Source: Roseovarius sp. 217
GTDB lineage: Bacteria; Pseudomonadota; Alphaproteobacteria; Rhodobacterales; Rhodobacteraceae
DNA: 64,000 nt
Assembly (NCBI RefSeq): GCF_000152845.1
Contig: NZ_CH902584.1
Span: 3,389,562 to 3,453,561 of the forward strand
Direction of reading: 5' to 3'
The notes under the pieces are model-generated. The model was not told the DNA's origin. It saw nothing but the letters and a program-made list of their open reading frames with translations, and searched no databases. A program made the position numbers and the translations under genes. Shown here one piece after another: positions 24,993 through 34,672 of this stretch. Position 1 is the first letter of the stretch. Each line of letters starts with the position of its first letter.

Positions 24993-26125
24993 TTGCGCGT
25001 CTCCAATCCCAGAGAGGGCCGCAGCCGGATGCCAACCCAAGACCCGGCAAAGGCCGCGACAAACCACACCCAGCCATGCGCGGACCCGGTGCCGATGCCG
25101 CTGAAGAACGCCCCGATATTGCAGCCGAACGCCAGTCTTGAGCTATAGCCCAGCACCAGCCCCGCGATGATCACCGCACCCCAGGCGCGTGCAGGCAGAA
25201 GGCCCACCGGCGAGGCCAGACCGGCCCGCCACCATGCCATCAACGCCGCCCCCCCGATCAACCCGAAATCGGTGAGCGAGGTCACATCCGTCAGCACACT
25301 TGCGGCCACCTGTGCCTGATTGCCCGGTGCCGACCAGAACGCCGATCCCGACAGATCGCCCCCCACAGCCACAGCCACCTTGGCCACCCAGAGGCCCAGA
25401 CCATAGACCACGCCCCAGGGCTGACCGGCCACCACCAGATGCACGATCGCCAATCCCGCCAGCGCCAGAATCGCGCCCCAATAGCGTGCAGGCAGACGAT
25501 ACGAGCCGGGCTTGCCCAGCAGGAGCGCCAGACCAGCCACCGCCGCCAACCCGATCAACGTGAGTGCCAACCCCTGCCCACCGCTGAGCACCACCACCGG
25601 CATACTGCCAAGATTGGTCCACCAGGTCAGGTGGTAGGCACCCCCAAAACTGCCAATCGCAAAGAATGGCAGCGCCACGGCGCCAATGGCATTGCCGCTT
25701 CCGGCATTGACCAGCGTGCCGGATCCACAACCCATCACGATCTGCATCGCTGCGCCGAAAACAAATGCACCGCCGATCATCGCCAGCCCGATAGGCGCAT
25801 GCGCGCCCTTCAACTCTGCGCCATTCGCCGCCAAGAGCGGAAAGGCGACGCTGGCCACAATGGCAATGCAGATGAGCTGCGCCACAAGGCCCGAGGCGTC
25901 CCGCTCGAGGATCATCCGCCGCCACGGCCCGGTAAAGCCAAAGCGGAACCCCTCCAGCGTCAGGCCAAAGCCGAGACCGATCAGCAACAAGAGACCAAAG
26001 CGCGGCCCCGCCAGCAGGGCCACCGCCAGAACCACCGCCCCCACAGCCACCAGCATCCCGGCACGCGACAGGGTGCCGGGGCTGGATGGAATCCCCGGAG
26101 CGGACGCAGAGGCGGTTTGGCTCAT
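24989..26125 (-). CDS. YeeE/YedE-family sulfur-compound transporter
   Basis: A 378-residue membrane protein with about ten hydrophobic segments. Family motifs are GFGLTLEGFRFGFTGPWRR, FGAAMQIVMGCGSGTLVNAG with the conserved cysteine, and a second copy of the pattern LGYSSRLAFGCNIGAFFSGI, where the Cys of GCNIG is conserved. YeeE proteins import thiosulfate in Escherichia coli. The gene starts 14 bases after the rhodanese gene and overlaps the small ORF at its end, forming a three-gene sulfur module. Confidence 0.92.
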   Translation of the reverse strand: MSQTASASAPGIPSSPGTLSRAGMLVAVGAVVLAVALLAGPRFGLLLLIGLGFGLTLEGFRFGFTGPWRRMILERDASGLVAQLICIAIVASVAFPLLAANGAELKGAHAPIGLAMIGGAFVFGAAMQIVMGCGSGTLVNAGSGNAIGAVALPFFAIGSFGGAYHLTWWTNLGSMPVVVLSGGQGLALTLIGLAAVAGLALLLGKPGSYRLPARYWGAILALAGLAIVHLVVAGQPWGVVYGLGLWVAKVAVAVGGDLSGSAFWSAPGNQAQVAASVLTDVTSLTDFGLIGGAALMAWWRAGLASPVGLLPARAWGAVIIAGLVLGYSSRLAFGCNIGAFFSGIGTGSAHGWVWFVAAFAGSWVGIRLRPSLGLETRK

Positions 26126-26139
26126 GTTCGGACCTCCTG

Positions 26140-27081
26140 TCAGTACTTGCCGGTGATCTTGTTCAGCAGATTCTGGAACAGTCCCGGCACATTGGCCATT
26201 TCATAGCCAGAGTTCGACCAACCGACCATCGACTCCGGATACATCCGCACGCCCTCGATACCAGCCACTTCGCTCAGCGCGAACCAGTTGGTCGCGGCCC
26301 AATGCCCGGTGTTGCAAAACGACACCAGCCGGTCACCCGCCTCAAACCCGTTCTGTGCGGCCAATTCCCGGATCAGGTCCGGCTTGATCAACGCGGGCTC
26401 ATCCTGACCGAACCAACGATCATGGGTGAAATACCGCGACTGCGGCAGTGTGCCGGGCTTGGCCGCTGCCGCATGTTTGGTTTCGCCCTTCCAAAAGGCT
26501 TCGGGCCGTGCGTCGATCAACTCGGCACTGTCCTTGCCATCCACAATGGCTTTCACATCCTCGCGGGTCGCCGTCCAGGTCGGGTCATATGTGACCGTGA
26601 TCGTGCTCGGTGTGATCGTCTTGGCTGCACCCTTTTCAACCGGCTTGCCCGCCTGTTGCCAGGCGTTCATCCCCCCGTTGAGGATTGCCAAATCCTGAAT
26701 GCCGCTTGATTTCAACGTCCAATAGACCCGCGCCGCAGCCCCGAAATCGGTCTGATCGCTGCCTTGATGCACCACGACAATCTGGCTGCCCTCGGTCACG
26801 CCAAGATTGCGCAAGACGTCTGTCATGGCCGCCTCGGCGACCAACTCGCCGGGGTTTTCCGCCGGTCCCCGAAAGAGACCGTATGGCGCCGGAAGCGCTC
26901 CGGGAATGTGGCCCGCCTCGTAATCCGCGCCTGTGCGGATATCCAGCACGATCACCTCTTGCGTGGCCTGCGCTTGTGCCACGGCGTCGGGGTCCGTGAG
27001 CGGCCCCAACTGTGCAACGGCGGTCAAAGGTGCGACCGCAAGTGCCGCCGCCAACCCCAATTTCCTGAACATGTCAAACAT
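26140..27081 (-). CDS. Periplasmic two-domain rhodanese (sulfurtransferase)
   Basis: A 313-residue sulfurtransferase of the thiosulfate/3-mercaptopyruvate type. A signal peptide (MFDMFRKLGLAAALAVAPLT, cleavage after VAQ) sends it to the periplasm. The first rhodanese domain (VLDIRTGADYEAGHIPGA) has HQGSD where the active cysteine should be, so it is inactive. The second has the catalytic Cys in SFCNTGHWAATNW. The start at 27081 has AAGGGG eight bases upstream. It probably moves sulfane sulfur to or from the substrate of the adjoining YeeE transporter. Confidence 0.92.
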   Translation of the reverse strand: MFDMFRKLGLAAALAVAPLTAVAQLGPLTDPDAVAQAQATQEVIVLDIRTGADYEAGHIPGALPAPYGLFRGPAENPGELVAEAAMTDVLRNLGVTEGSQIVVVHQGSDQTDFGAAARVYWTLKSSGIQDLAILNGGMNAWQQAGKPVEKGAAKTITPSTITVTYDPTWTATREDVKAIVDGKDSAELIDARPEAFWKGETKHAAAAKPGTLPQSRYFTHDRWFGQDEPALIKPDLIRELAAQNGFEAGDRLVSFCNTGHWAATNWFALSEVAGIEGVRMYPESMVGWSNSGYEMANVPGLFQNLLNKITGKY

Positions 27082-27275
27082 GATGTATCCCCTTGCTGTC
27101 CTGTCGCAGAACCTAGGCTTGTGCCAGAGTAACGACAAGCATCAGACCGGGCTTTCACTTAATCTTGAGCAAATAAGGAGCTTGGCCCGGACAGCCTGTC
27201 AAGCGGCGCTCAACATCCCGGCCCGGTCACACAATCCGAACAATATTCCAAACACGGCTTAGCGGTCAGAACATT

Positions 27276-28685
27276 CTACCCAAATGCCTGCGCATCCTCC
27301 TCCTCATCGCCGCGTCCCGTTCCCTTTACCCCGGTCACGATCCCAAGGGATTTCAGCTTGCGGTGCAGGGCGCTGCGCTCCATGCCCACGAATTCCGCCG
27401 TCCGGCTGATATTGCCGCCAAAGCGGTTGATCTGGGTCAGCAGATACTCGCGCTCAAACGCCTCGCGCGCTTCGCGCAGCGCCATTGTGGCAACGGCCCC
27501 CGACAGCACCACCCGGCCCTCTTCCACCGCCCCGGCGCTCTCGCTTGGCAACTCGCGCGCCACAATCGGCCCCGTGCCTTCGCCCAGAATCAGAACTCGC
27601 TCGATCACATTGCGCAACTGCCGCACATTGCCCGGCCAGCGCATCGTCTGCAGCAGCGCCGCCGCCTCCTCGCTCAGCACGCGCAGCGTCAACCCTTGGG
27701 TCTTGTGGAACATCGCGATGAAATGCTCGGCCAGCGCCGGAACATCCTCACGCCGGTCCTCCAGACTCGGCACCGCAATCGGCACCACATTCAGCCGGTG
27801 ATAGAGCTCGCGCCGAAACCGCTCTGCGGCAATCTCCGCCTCCAGATCCCGGCTGGTCGAAGAAATCACCCGCAAATCGACCTGTACCTTGTCACTGCCG
27901 CCCACTCGCAAAAAGGTCTGATCCACCAGCACCCGCAGGATCTTGGACTGCGTGCCCATCGGCATATCGGCGACCTCGTCAAAATAGATCACCCCGCCGT
28001 TGGCCTCTTCCAACAGCCCCGGAACCACGCCGCCCTCTTCATTCTCGCGGCCAAAGAGCACCTCTTCCATCCGATCCGAGGCAATCGAGGCGCAGCCAAC
28101 CGTGACAAACGGGGCCGAGGCGCGCGCCGAATTGGCATGGATGTAGCGCGCCGCCAATTCCTTGCCCGACCCGGCGGGGCCTGACAGCATCACCCGCCCA
28201 TTGGATTTCGTGACCTTGTCCAACTGCCCCATCAGCGTGCGAAACGCAGGGGCCTCGCCCAGCATCTCGGACGGTGCGGTTTCCCGCCGCTTCAAGGCCT
28301 GATTCTCCCGCCGCAACCGGCTGGTTTCCATGCCGCGCCGGATCACCACCATCAACTGGTCGATGTTGAACGGCTTTTCGATAAAGTCATAGGCCCCCTG
28401 CTTGATCGCCGCGACCGCGATTTCGATATTGCCATGGCCAGAGATGATCACCACCGGCACATCGGGATAATCACGCTTGACCGCCTTGAGAATGTCGATC
28501 CCGTCCATATGGCTGTCCTTCAGCCAGATATCGAGGATCAGCAAACCGGGTTGCTCCGCCGCAATCGCCGCCATTGCCTCGTCGGAATTGCCCGCCCGAC
28601 GGGTGCTATAGCCCTCGTCCTCCAGAATATCCGAAATCAGCTCCCGGATATCGCGTTCGTCATCGACAATCAGAATATCACTCAT
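27276..28685 (-). CDS. ntrX: Nitrogen regulator NtrX (response regulator)
   Basis: A 469-residue response regulator. The receiver domain (residues 1-120) has the phosphorylation Asp in LLILDIWLKD and the Lys in FIEKPF. The AAA+ domain has GPAGSGKE and VIYFDEVADMP. The region normally carrying GAFTGA reads LFGRENEEGGVVPGLLEEAN, so the sigma-54 contact loop is missing. The C-terminal Fis-type helix-turn-helix is FGGNISRTAEFVGMERSALH. It pairs with the NtrY kinase seven bases upstream. Confidence 0.96.
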   Translation of the reverse strand: MSDILIVDDERDIRELISDILEDEGYSTRRAGNSDEAMAAIAAEQPGLLILDIWLKDSHMDGIDILKAVKRDYPDVPVVIISGHGNIEIAVAAIKQGAYDFIEKPFNIDQLMVVIRRGMETSRLRRENQALKRRETAPSEMLGEAPAFRTLMGQLDKVTKSNGRVMLSGPAGSGKELAARYIHANSARASAPFVTVGCASIASDRMEEVLFGRENEEGGVVPGLLEEANGGVIYFDEVADMPMGTQSKILRVLVDQTFLRVGGSDKVQVDLRVISSTSRDLEAEIAAERFRRELYHRLNVVPIAVPSLEDRREDVPALAEHFIAMFHKTQGLTLRVLSEEAAALLQTMRWPGNVRQLRNVIERVLILGEGTGPIVARELPSESAGAVEEGRVVLSGAVATMALREAREAFEREYLLTQINRFGGNISRTAEFVGMERSALHRKLKSLGIVTGVKGTGRGDEEEDAQAFG

Positions 28686-28692
28686 CGGTCCC

Positions 28693-30960
28693 TCAAACAG
28701 CCAGATTGGCCTCTACAAGCTCTTCCGCCACCAGCGGAAGCCGCACCACGGCCATCGCCCCGGCATGTGCCCCCGCTTCAAACGGCTCTGCATCCTCAAG
28801 CACAAGCGTCCCGCCATGCTCTTCGATGATTTTCTTCACGATGGGCAGGCCCAGTCCGGTGCCCTTATCCCGCGTCGTCACATAAGGCTCAAAGAGCCGC
28901 GCGCGATCCTGCGGCAATCCGATCCCATTGTCCGAAATGCGGATCACGGCGTTGCCATCCTCGACCCCGCTCTTGATGCGGATCATTGGCCGATGTCCCA
29001 CAGGCGCACCCTTTTCTTGCAGGCTTTCAATCGCCTCGCCGGCATTCTTGACCAGATTGGTCAGCGCCTGCCCGATCATCGACGCGTCAATATCGGCCCG
29101 CAATGGCCCGGTCTCCAGCGCCACGTCAAAGCGCACCTCCGGTTGCCCGCTCTCTTGCAAGAGAACCACCTCGCGCAAGACCTGCGTCAGGCTTTCCTGC
29201 TGTGTCACAGGCTCCGGCATGCGCGCGAATTTCGAAAACTCATCCACGATACGGCGCAGATCATTGGTCTGCCGTACCACCACATCCGTCAATTGCTCAA
29301 GACTCGCGGCCTCGTCCGGCGGCAACTGTTTGGCGAACTTGCGCTTGATCCGCTCTGCACTCAATTGAATGGGCGTCAGCGGATTCTTGATTTCATGCGC
29401 AATCCGCCGCGCCACATCTCCCCAGGCGGCCATACGCTGCGCCGCCACCAGATCGGTCACATCGTCGAACGCCACCACATAGCCCTCGCGACGGCCCTCT
29501 TCGCTGATCCGCGTTGACATGCGCACCAGCAGGTTCTCCTGCCGGTCGCCGCGCGCGACTTTGATCTCTTCCTGCACAAATCCGCCGGGCACCGTGCGCA
29601 ACCGATCAAACAGCGCCGCAAATTCCGGCACCGCTGCACTCAGGGCCACGGATTGCTGATCCTCCCCCCAATCGAGCAGCCGTTCGGCGGCGCGGTTCAC
29701 AAAGGTGACGCGGCCCTGCGCATCCAGCCCGACAACCCCGGATGAAACCGACCCCAGCACAGAGTCAAACAGCCGCCTCCGCCGCTCGATCTGCTGCGTG
29801 TTGGTCAAGAGCGCCTCACGCTGCCCCTTCAACTGCCGTGTCATCTGGTTGAAGTAGGTGCTCAACTGCGCGATCTCATCGTCGCCCTCCTCCTCGCGCA
29901 CCTGGGTGTCAAGATCCCCCTCGCCCACCCGTTGTGCCGCCGAGGTCAACCGGCCCACCGGCTGCGACAACCGTTCGGCAAACCACATCCCAAGCCAGAT
30001 GGCGGCCAGGATCAGGATCACGGCAAACCCGAGATAAAGCAGCCCGAACTCAAACAGAACACGCCCCCGCTCGCTCTCGCGCTGCTTGTAAAAGGCCGCC
30101 GTTTCCTTGGTTTCATCCAACAGGTTCAGAATCGCGCCATCGACCGTCCGGCTCACATAGAGCAACCGGTCCGGCACGGCATCGAGCGGCATCAAGGCCC
30201 GAAACTCGTCATTCTCCCAATCGCGGATCACCACCACGCCTTGCGCATAGGCCTCGTTGATCTGCGCCTCAGTCGGCTTTTCAAAGTCGAACAAATAGGA
30301 TCGCTCGCCCCGTGCCCGAATTTCCCCTGTGCCATCAATCACAAAGGCCTCGCGCAGACCGCGCTGAATCTCGCGCTGCCCCGAGGACAGAACCTGACGG
30401 ATATCGCCATCGGTCATAAAGACAGCGGCGCGTTTGGTGGCATTGATCACCCGCGCCAAAACCCGAATATCGGTTTCCAGATCGCGCCGATGTTCCTCTT
30501 CATAGGCTTGGGCTGCTGCGACAGAACTGTCCACCACCCGGCCAACGCGCTCAGAAAACCATGCTTCCAACCCCATGTTCACCGACAGGGTGGCAAACAC
30601 CGCCACCGTGATGGTGGGCAAGAGCGCCATCAGCGCAAACACACCCGTCAGCCGCAGATGCAGCCGTGACCCCGCCGACCGACTGCGCCGCGCGGCCACC
30701 ATGCGCGCCACGCGCTGCATGACCAATCCGGCCACCATCAAGACATAGACCATGTCGCACAACAGCACGAGCCGCAGCCCATCCGATGTGCTCCCCTGAT
30801 CCAGCGGGCCCATCATCAGATAGGTCGCCATCGCCAGCACCGGACCCAAAAGCACAAGGCTCAGGGTCGCCCAGTTCTGCAACCGTTGCAGCCGTCGCAG
30901 GCGGTTGATCCCCTCCCACGACAGGCGCCTGCCTCTGATCCCGCGTGTCTGCGTTACCAC
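28693..30960 (-). CDS. ntrY: Nitrogen sensor histidine kinase NtrY
   Basis: A 755-residue membrane kinase. Several hydrophobic segments lie in the first 120 residues and another near residue 300 (YLGFAVILILAAIWLGMWFA). HAMP is next (SQPVGRLTSAAQRVGEGDLD), then a PAS domain (VVGLDAQGRVTFVNRAAERL). The dimerisation segment has the phosphate-accepting His in [20 protein letters not shown], and the ATPase domain has NLVKNAGEAIES and GTGLGLPIVKKI. It phosphorylates NtrX and, in related organisms, affects nitrogen and redox control. It lies 98 bases after ntrC. Confidence 0.96.
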   Translation of the reverse strand: MVTQTRGIRGRRLSWEGINRLRRLQRLQNWATLSLVLLGPVLAMATYLMMGPLDQGSTSDGLRLVLLCDMVYVLMVAGLVMQRVARMVAARRSRSAGSRLHLRLTGVFALMALLPTITVAVFATLSVNMGLEAWFSERVGRVVDSSVAAAQAYEEEHRRDLETDIRVLARVINATKRAAVFMTDGDIRQVLSSGQREIQRGLREAFVIDGTGEIRARGERSYLFDFEKPTEAQINEAYAQGVVVIRDWENDEFRALMPLDAVPDRLLYVSRTVDGAILNLLDETKETAAFYKQRESERGRVLFEFGLLYLGFAVILILAAIWLGMWFAERLSQPVGRLTSAAQRVGEGDLDTQVREEEGDDEIAQLSTYFNQMTRQLKGQREALLTNTQQIERRRRLFDSVLGSVSSGVVGLDAQGRVTFVNRAAERLLDWGEDQQSVALSAAVPEFAALFDRLRTVPGGFVQEEIKVARGDRQENLLVRMSTRISEEGRREGYVVAFDDVTDLVAAQRMAAWGDVARRIAHEIKNPLTPIQLSAERIKRKFAKQLPPDEAASLEQLTDVVVRQTNDLRRIVDEFSKFARMPEPVTQQESLTQVLREVVLLQESGQPEVRFDVALETGPLRADIDASMIGQALTNLVKNAGEAIESLQEKGAPVGHRPMIRIKSGVEDGNAVIRISDNGIGLPQDRARLFEPYVTTRDKGTGLGLPIVKKIIEEHGGTLVLEDAEPFEAGAHAGAMAVVRLPLVAEELVEANLAV

Positions 30961-31058
30961 GCACGTCCCCCATCACTCGTGGGGTCGCTTGTGCTTCCCC
31001 GCAACATATGGACCGTCGGGGCACGCGTGCCCCATTTAGCAACAGTCCTGTTGCAGTT

Positions 31059-32426
31059 TTACATCAACTTGCGGCGGCGTGTCACGTTAATATCCAGATC
31101 GGTGATTTTCTTGCGCAAGGTATTGCGGTTGATACCCAGGAGGTCCGCACATTTCGCTTGGTTGCCAGCGGTCGCATCCAGCGCAATCTCGATCAACGGA
31201 AGCTCGATCTCGCGCAATATCCGCGTATAGAGCCCCGCAGGCGGCAGAGCATCGCCATGCAGATCAAAATACCGTCGCAGATGTCCCGCCACCGAGGCGG
31301 TCAGGCTCTCGCCGCGCCCTTCGCGCATCACCGGCTCAGACCGCGGCTGATTGCCCAGCACGGCCTCGACCTCGGCCCGGCTGATTTCCTCGGTCACCGC
31401 CGTCAGCCCGATTCGCCGCACGGCATTCTCCAACTGCCGCACATTCCCCGGCCAGCTATAGGCGCGCATCAACTCCGCCGCTTGCTCCGACAGATGCCGT
31501 GCGGGTTGCCCGTCGCGCTCATCGCGCCCGAGAAAATGCTCGGCCAAGAGCGGAATATCCTCGACCCGCGCCCGCAAGTTCGGCACGTCGATCACAGCCC
31601 CGCTCAGCCGGTAATAGAGATCCTCACGCAGCGTGCCCTCGTCCAGCGCCTGCCCCGGCGGCACCCGGCTCGTGGCCATGAAGCGCGGCACATGATCGCC
31701 CGGCGCATCCATCATCCGCACCACCCGGCCCTGTGCCTCGGGCGGCAGGTCTGTTACCTCGTCCAGAACGATCGTGCCCCCCTTGACCCGCGCCATCACC
31801 CGCGACGGACCATCCAATTCCCGCAAATCCGACGGTGTCACGGTCACAAAGGGCAAGGTCCGACGATCCGAGAAATCGTGGATCGCCTTGGCAATCAGGG
31901 ATTTTCCCGTGCCCGACTCGCCACAGATCATTACCGGCAGATCGGTGTTCATGATCCGCGCCACCACCCGGTAGAGCGCCTGCATCGCTGGCGTCCGACC
32001 GATCAGCGGCAGTTCCTCGGGCCGCTCCACCTCGTGCTCGCGAATGGGCCTGCGCGCCCGCGCCTCCAGCGCCCGCGCCGTGCGCTTCATCAGATCAGGC
32101 AGGTCAAACGGCTTGGGCAGATAATCATAGGCTTCTGCCTCCGCCGCCTTGATCGCCGTCATGATCGTATTCTGCGCCGAGATCACGATCACCGGCAGGC
32201 CGGGCCGGTCCTGTGCGATCTTGGGCAGCATCTCGAGCCCATTGCCATCGGGCATCATCACGTCCGAAATGACCACATCGCCCTTGCCCTCGCCAATCCA
32301 CCGCATCAGCGTGGTCAGGCTCGACGTGGCATGCACCCGGCATCCCGCCCGTGTCAGTGCCTGCGTCAGAACCGTTCGGATCGTGCGGTCGTCATCGGCG
32401 ACCAATACCGTGCCATCCATCGTCAA
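31059..32426 (-). CDS. ntrC: Nitrogen regulator NtrC without GAFTGA loop
   Basis: A 455-residue response regulator (NR-I). The receiver domain has the Asp in [13 protein letters not shown] and the Lys in YLPKPFD. The AAA+ domain has [20 protein letters not shown] and [16 protein letters not shown]. Between them the sequence goes directly from [19 protein letters not shown] to the Walker B strand, so the LFGxxxGAFTGA segment needed for sigma-54 contact is deleted. Rhodobacter capsulatus NtrC has the same feature and is known to activate sigma-70 RNA polymerase. The C-terminal helix-turn-helix is [20 protein letters not shown]. It overlaps ntrB by ATGA. Confidence 0.96.
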   Translation of the reverse strand: MTMDGTVLVADDDRTIRTVLTQALTRAGCRVHATSSLTTLMRWIGEGKGDVVISDVMMPDGNGLEMLPKIAQDRPGLPVIVISAQNTIMTAIKAAEAEAYDYLPKPFDLPDLMKRTARALEARARRPIREHEVERPEELPLIGRTPAMQALYRVVARIMNTDLPVMICGESGTGKSLIAKAIHDFSDRRTLPFVTVTPSDLRELDGPSRVMARVKGGTIVLDEVTDLPPEAQGRVVRMMDAPGDHVPRFMATSRVPPGQALDEGTLREDLYYRLSGAVIDVPNLRARVEDIPLLAEHFLGRDERDGQPARHLSEQAAELMRAYSWPGNVRQLENAVRRIGLTAVTEEISRAEVEAVLGNQPRSEPVMREGRGESLTASVAGHLRRYFDLHGDALPPAGLYTRILREIELPLIEIALDATAGNQAKCADLLGINRNTLRKKITDLDINVTRRRKLM

Positions 32427-33496
32427 GCCTCCTTGGGTTCATCCGCTGCCCGTTGCAACGAGATGCGAAACACCGTGCGCCCGGGCACGGAATTGACCGA
32501 GATCCATCCGTCATGATCCGAAATGATCTTGGCCGCGAGCGCCAATCCCAATCCGGTTCCGTTCTCTCGTCCCGAAACAAAGGGGTCAAACACCTGATCG
32601 GCAATCTCCGGTGGCAGGCCGGGACCATCGTCGATGATCTCGATCTGAAGGGGCAGCGCCTTACCCTCCCCCTCGCCCCGCCGCACCCGCAGCGATTGCT
32701 CGTAATAGGTATGCAGCCGGATCGTTCCGGGCCGCCCGCGTGCCGCCTCGGCCGCGTTCTTCAAGAGGTTCAGCACCACCTGCAACAACTGATCCCCATC
32801 ACAGAGCGCCATCGGCAGCGACGGGTCATAATCCTCGACCAGCGCCATATGCGCGGCAAAGCCCAGCATCGCAGAGCGCCGCGCCCGGTCCAGCACATCA
32901 TGCACATTGACCGGGCGCATGGAGGGTGCGCTTATATTGCCAAACTGCTCGACCCGCTCCAGCAGACTCACGATCCGGCGACTCTCGCTCACGATGAGAT
33001 CGGTCAGTTCCAGATCCTCTGGTCCCAGCGTCATCGACAAGAGCTGCGCCGCGCCGGTGATCCCCGCAAGGGGGTTCTTGATCTCATGCGCCAGCATTTC
33101 CGCCATGCCGATCGCGGATTTCGCCGCCGCCTTGACGCTGCTGTTCTGCACCATGCGCCCAGCCAACTCGCGCGGGCTGATCAGCATGATCATATGCCCC
33201 GGACTGCCCGCCAAGGGTGCAACCTGCAAATTACACTGCATCGGTGCGCGCTCGCCGGTGCCGACATCCACATCATTGACAAAGAGCGGCGCGCCATTGA
33301 CCCGCGCCCGTTCAAACGCCTCTTCCAGCGGCGCATTGACCGCCAGCTTGTCCCAGACCGGCTGTCCCGCCAGCGCCCGTGACGACGACATCATAAAGCC
33401 TTCCGCCGCCGGATTGATCCCGACGATCCGATCCTGATGATCGAGCAACAGGGCCGGGACCGGCAACGAGATCCAGAACGCGTCCTCGATGCTCAT
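32423..33496 (-). CDS. ntrB: Nitrogen sensor histidine kinase NtrB
   Basis: A 357-residue cytoplasmic kinase (NR-II). An N-terminal PAS domain ([19 protein letters not shown]) is followed by the phospho-accepting His in [20 protein letters not shown] at about residue 135. The ATPase domain has [15 protein letters not shown] and [14 protein letters not shown]. It senses nitrogen status through PII proteins and controls NtrC. Its start overlaps the dusB stop codon and its stop overlaps the ntrC start. The start at 33496 (MSIEDAFWI) is preferred over a longer upstream frame. Confidence 0.95.
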   Translation of the reverse strand: MSIEDAFWISLPVPALLLDHQDRIVGINPAAEGFMMSSSRALAGQPVWDKLAVNAPLEEAFERARVNGAPLFVNDVDVGTGERAPMQCNLQVAPLAGSPGHMIMLISPRELAGRMVQNSSVKAAAKSAIGMAEMLAHEIKNPLAGITGAAQLLSMTLGPEDLELTDLIVSESRRIVSLLERVEQFGNISAPSMRPVNVHDVLDRARRSAMLGFAAHMALVEDYDPSLPMALCDGDQLLQVVLNLLKNAAEAARGRPGTIRLHTYYEQSLRVRRGEGEGKALPLQIEIIDDGPGLPPEIADQVFDPFVSGRENGTGLGLALAAKIISDHDGWISVNSVPGRTVFRISLQRAADEPKEA

Positions 33497-34512
33497 GCCG
33501 CCGCCCTCGACGCGCAGTCTTCGCTTTGCGCAGCAGGCTCCGCTGCCATCGCCTCGGGCAAAAGGCCCAGAACCACGCTGGCCTGATCCGCCGTCAACAC
33601 CGCGCGGCGCATCTCCGGGTCGCTGCCCGCCGCCTCCATATACCAGCCGAGGTGCTTGCGCGCGACGCGCAGACCCAAATCGCGGCCGTAAAAGCCCAAC
33701 ATCGCCTCGTAATGCCCGGCCACCAGATCCGCCAGCACTGCGCCGCGCGGCACCTCTGGGGCCGTCCCATGCCCCATCGCCGCCGCAACCTCTGCCAATA
33801 GCCAAGGCCGCCCGCGCGCGCCCCGGCCAATCATCACACCCGCAGCATTCGATTGCGCCATGGCCCTGCACGCCGATGCGACTCCCACAATATCGCCGTT
33901 CGCGATGACCGGAATGTTAACGGCCTGCGCAATATCTGAAATCATCGCCCAATCCGCCGCGCCGCGGTAGAACTGGCACCGCGTGCGCCCATGCACCGTA
34001 ATCATCGCCACACCCGCCGCCTCTGCCCGCTTCGCCAGCTCCGCCGCATTCGAGCAGCCTTCATCCCATCCCAAACGGGTCTTGAGCGTCACCGGCACAT
34101 CGACCGCCCCGACCACCGCCTCAATCAACCGCAACGCGTGATCGAGATCCCGCATCAGCGCCGACCCAGAGGCCCCTGCCCCAGCTGCGCTCACAACCTT
34201 CTTGGCCGGGCAGCCCATATTGATGTCGATGATCCGCGCGCCATGATCCGCCACAACCCGCGCCGCCTCCGCCATCCAATGCGGGTCACAGCCCGCCAAT
34301 TGTACCGACGTGTTCTCGATCCCGAACCCAAGCTCCGCCTTGCCGCGTGCCGAGGGTTTGGCCTGCACCATCTCCTGACTCGCGACCATTTCGCTCACCA
34401 CCAGACCTGCGCCGAATCCCGCGACCACCGTCCGAAACGGCAGGTCCGTGATTCCCGCCATCGGGGCCAGAAACACCGGCGTTGCAATCTGCCTGTCCGC
34501 GATCTTCAGCAT
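33493..34512 (-). CDS. dusB: tRNA-dihydrouridine synthase (NifR3-type)
   Basis: A 339-residue FMN enzyme that reduces uridines in tRNA. Motifs are FLAPMAGITDLPFRTVVAGF, INMGCPAKKVVSAAGAGASG (catalytic Cys) and VHGRTRCQFYRGAADWAMI, which match the DusB/NifR3 class. It is the first gene of the dusB-ntrB-ntrC-ntrY-ntrX cluster, which is the classical nifR3-ntrBC arrangement of alphaproteobacteria. The start at 34512 (MLKIADRQIATP) is preferred over an upstream in-frame codon. Confidence 0.95.
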   Translation of the reverse strand: MLKIADRQIATPVFLAPMAGITDLPFRTVVAGFGAGLVVSEMVASQEMVQAKPSARGKAELGFGIENTSVQLAGCDPHWMAEAARVVADHGARIIDINMGCPAKKVVSAAGAGASGSALMRDLDHALRLIEAVVGAVDVPVTLKTRLGWDEGCSNAAELAKRAEAAGVAMITVHGRTRCQFYRGAADWAMISDIAQAVNIPVIANGDIVGVASACRAMAQSNAAGVMIGRGARGRPWLLAEVAAAMGHGTAPEVPRGAVLADLVAGHYEAMLGFYGRDLGLRVARKHLGWYMEAAGSDPEMRRAVLTADQASVVLGLLPEAMAAEPAAQSEDCASRAAA

Positions 34513-34672
34513 ACCCTGCCTAATCCTTGTGCATTTCCAAAGTTCTACCTGTGAACTTGGCCTCAAACAATGATCGGTGGCCTAAATAACAGCCGCCAAT
34601 CGTGTCGTCGCCTAATTTTTAGGCGTATGCTCAGCCATTGCGCTTGGCAAAAACCCGGCCTAATCAAGAGGC
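34513..34672. promoter_or_regulatory. Divergent region with repeated GCCTAA motif
   Basis: The gap between dusB (minus) and ispDF (plus) contains GCCTAA four times on the plus strand (34518, 34580, 34610 and 34658) and once inverted (TTAGGC at 34619). The copy at 34610 and its inverse make the perfect palindrome CGCCTAA-TTT-TTAGGCG (34609-34625). The repeats look like operator sites for one of the two divergent operons. The protein that binds is unknown; no NtrC consensus was seen. Confidence 0.4.

Noticed and set aside
30945..32516. A 523-codon open frame on the plus strand
   Set aside because: It is antisense to ntrC, rich in His, Arg and Pro, with no recognisable domain.
34646..34663. A TTGGCA...GGCC pattern resembling a sigma-54 promoter before ispDF
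   Set aside because: The spacing fits but the -12 element is poor, and it lies only about 10 bases from the ispDF start codon.
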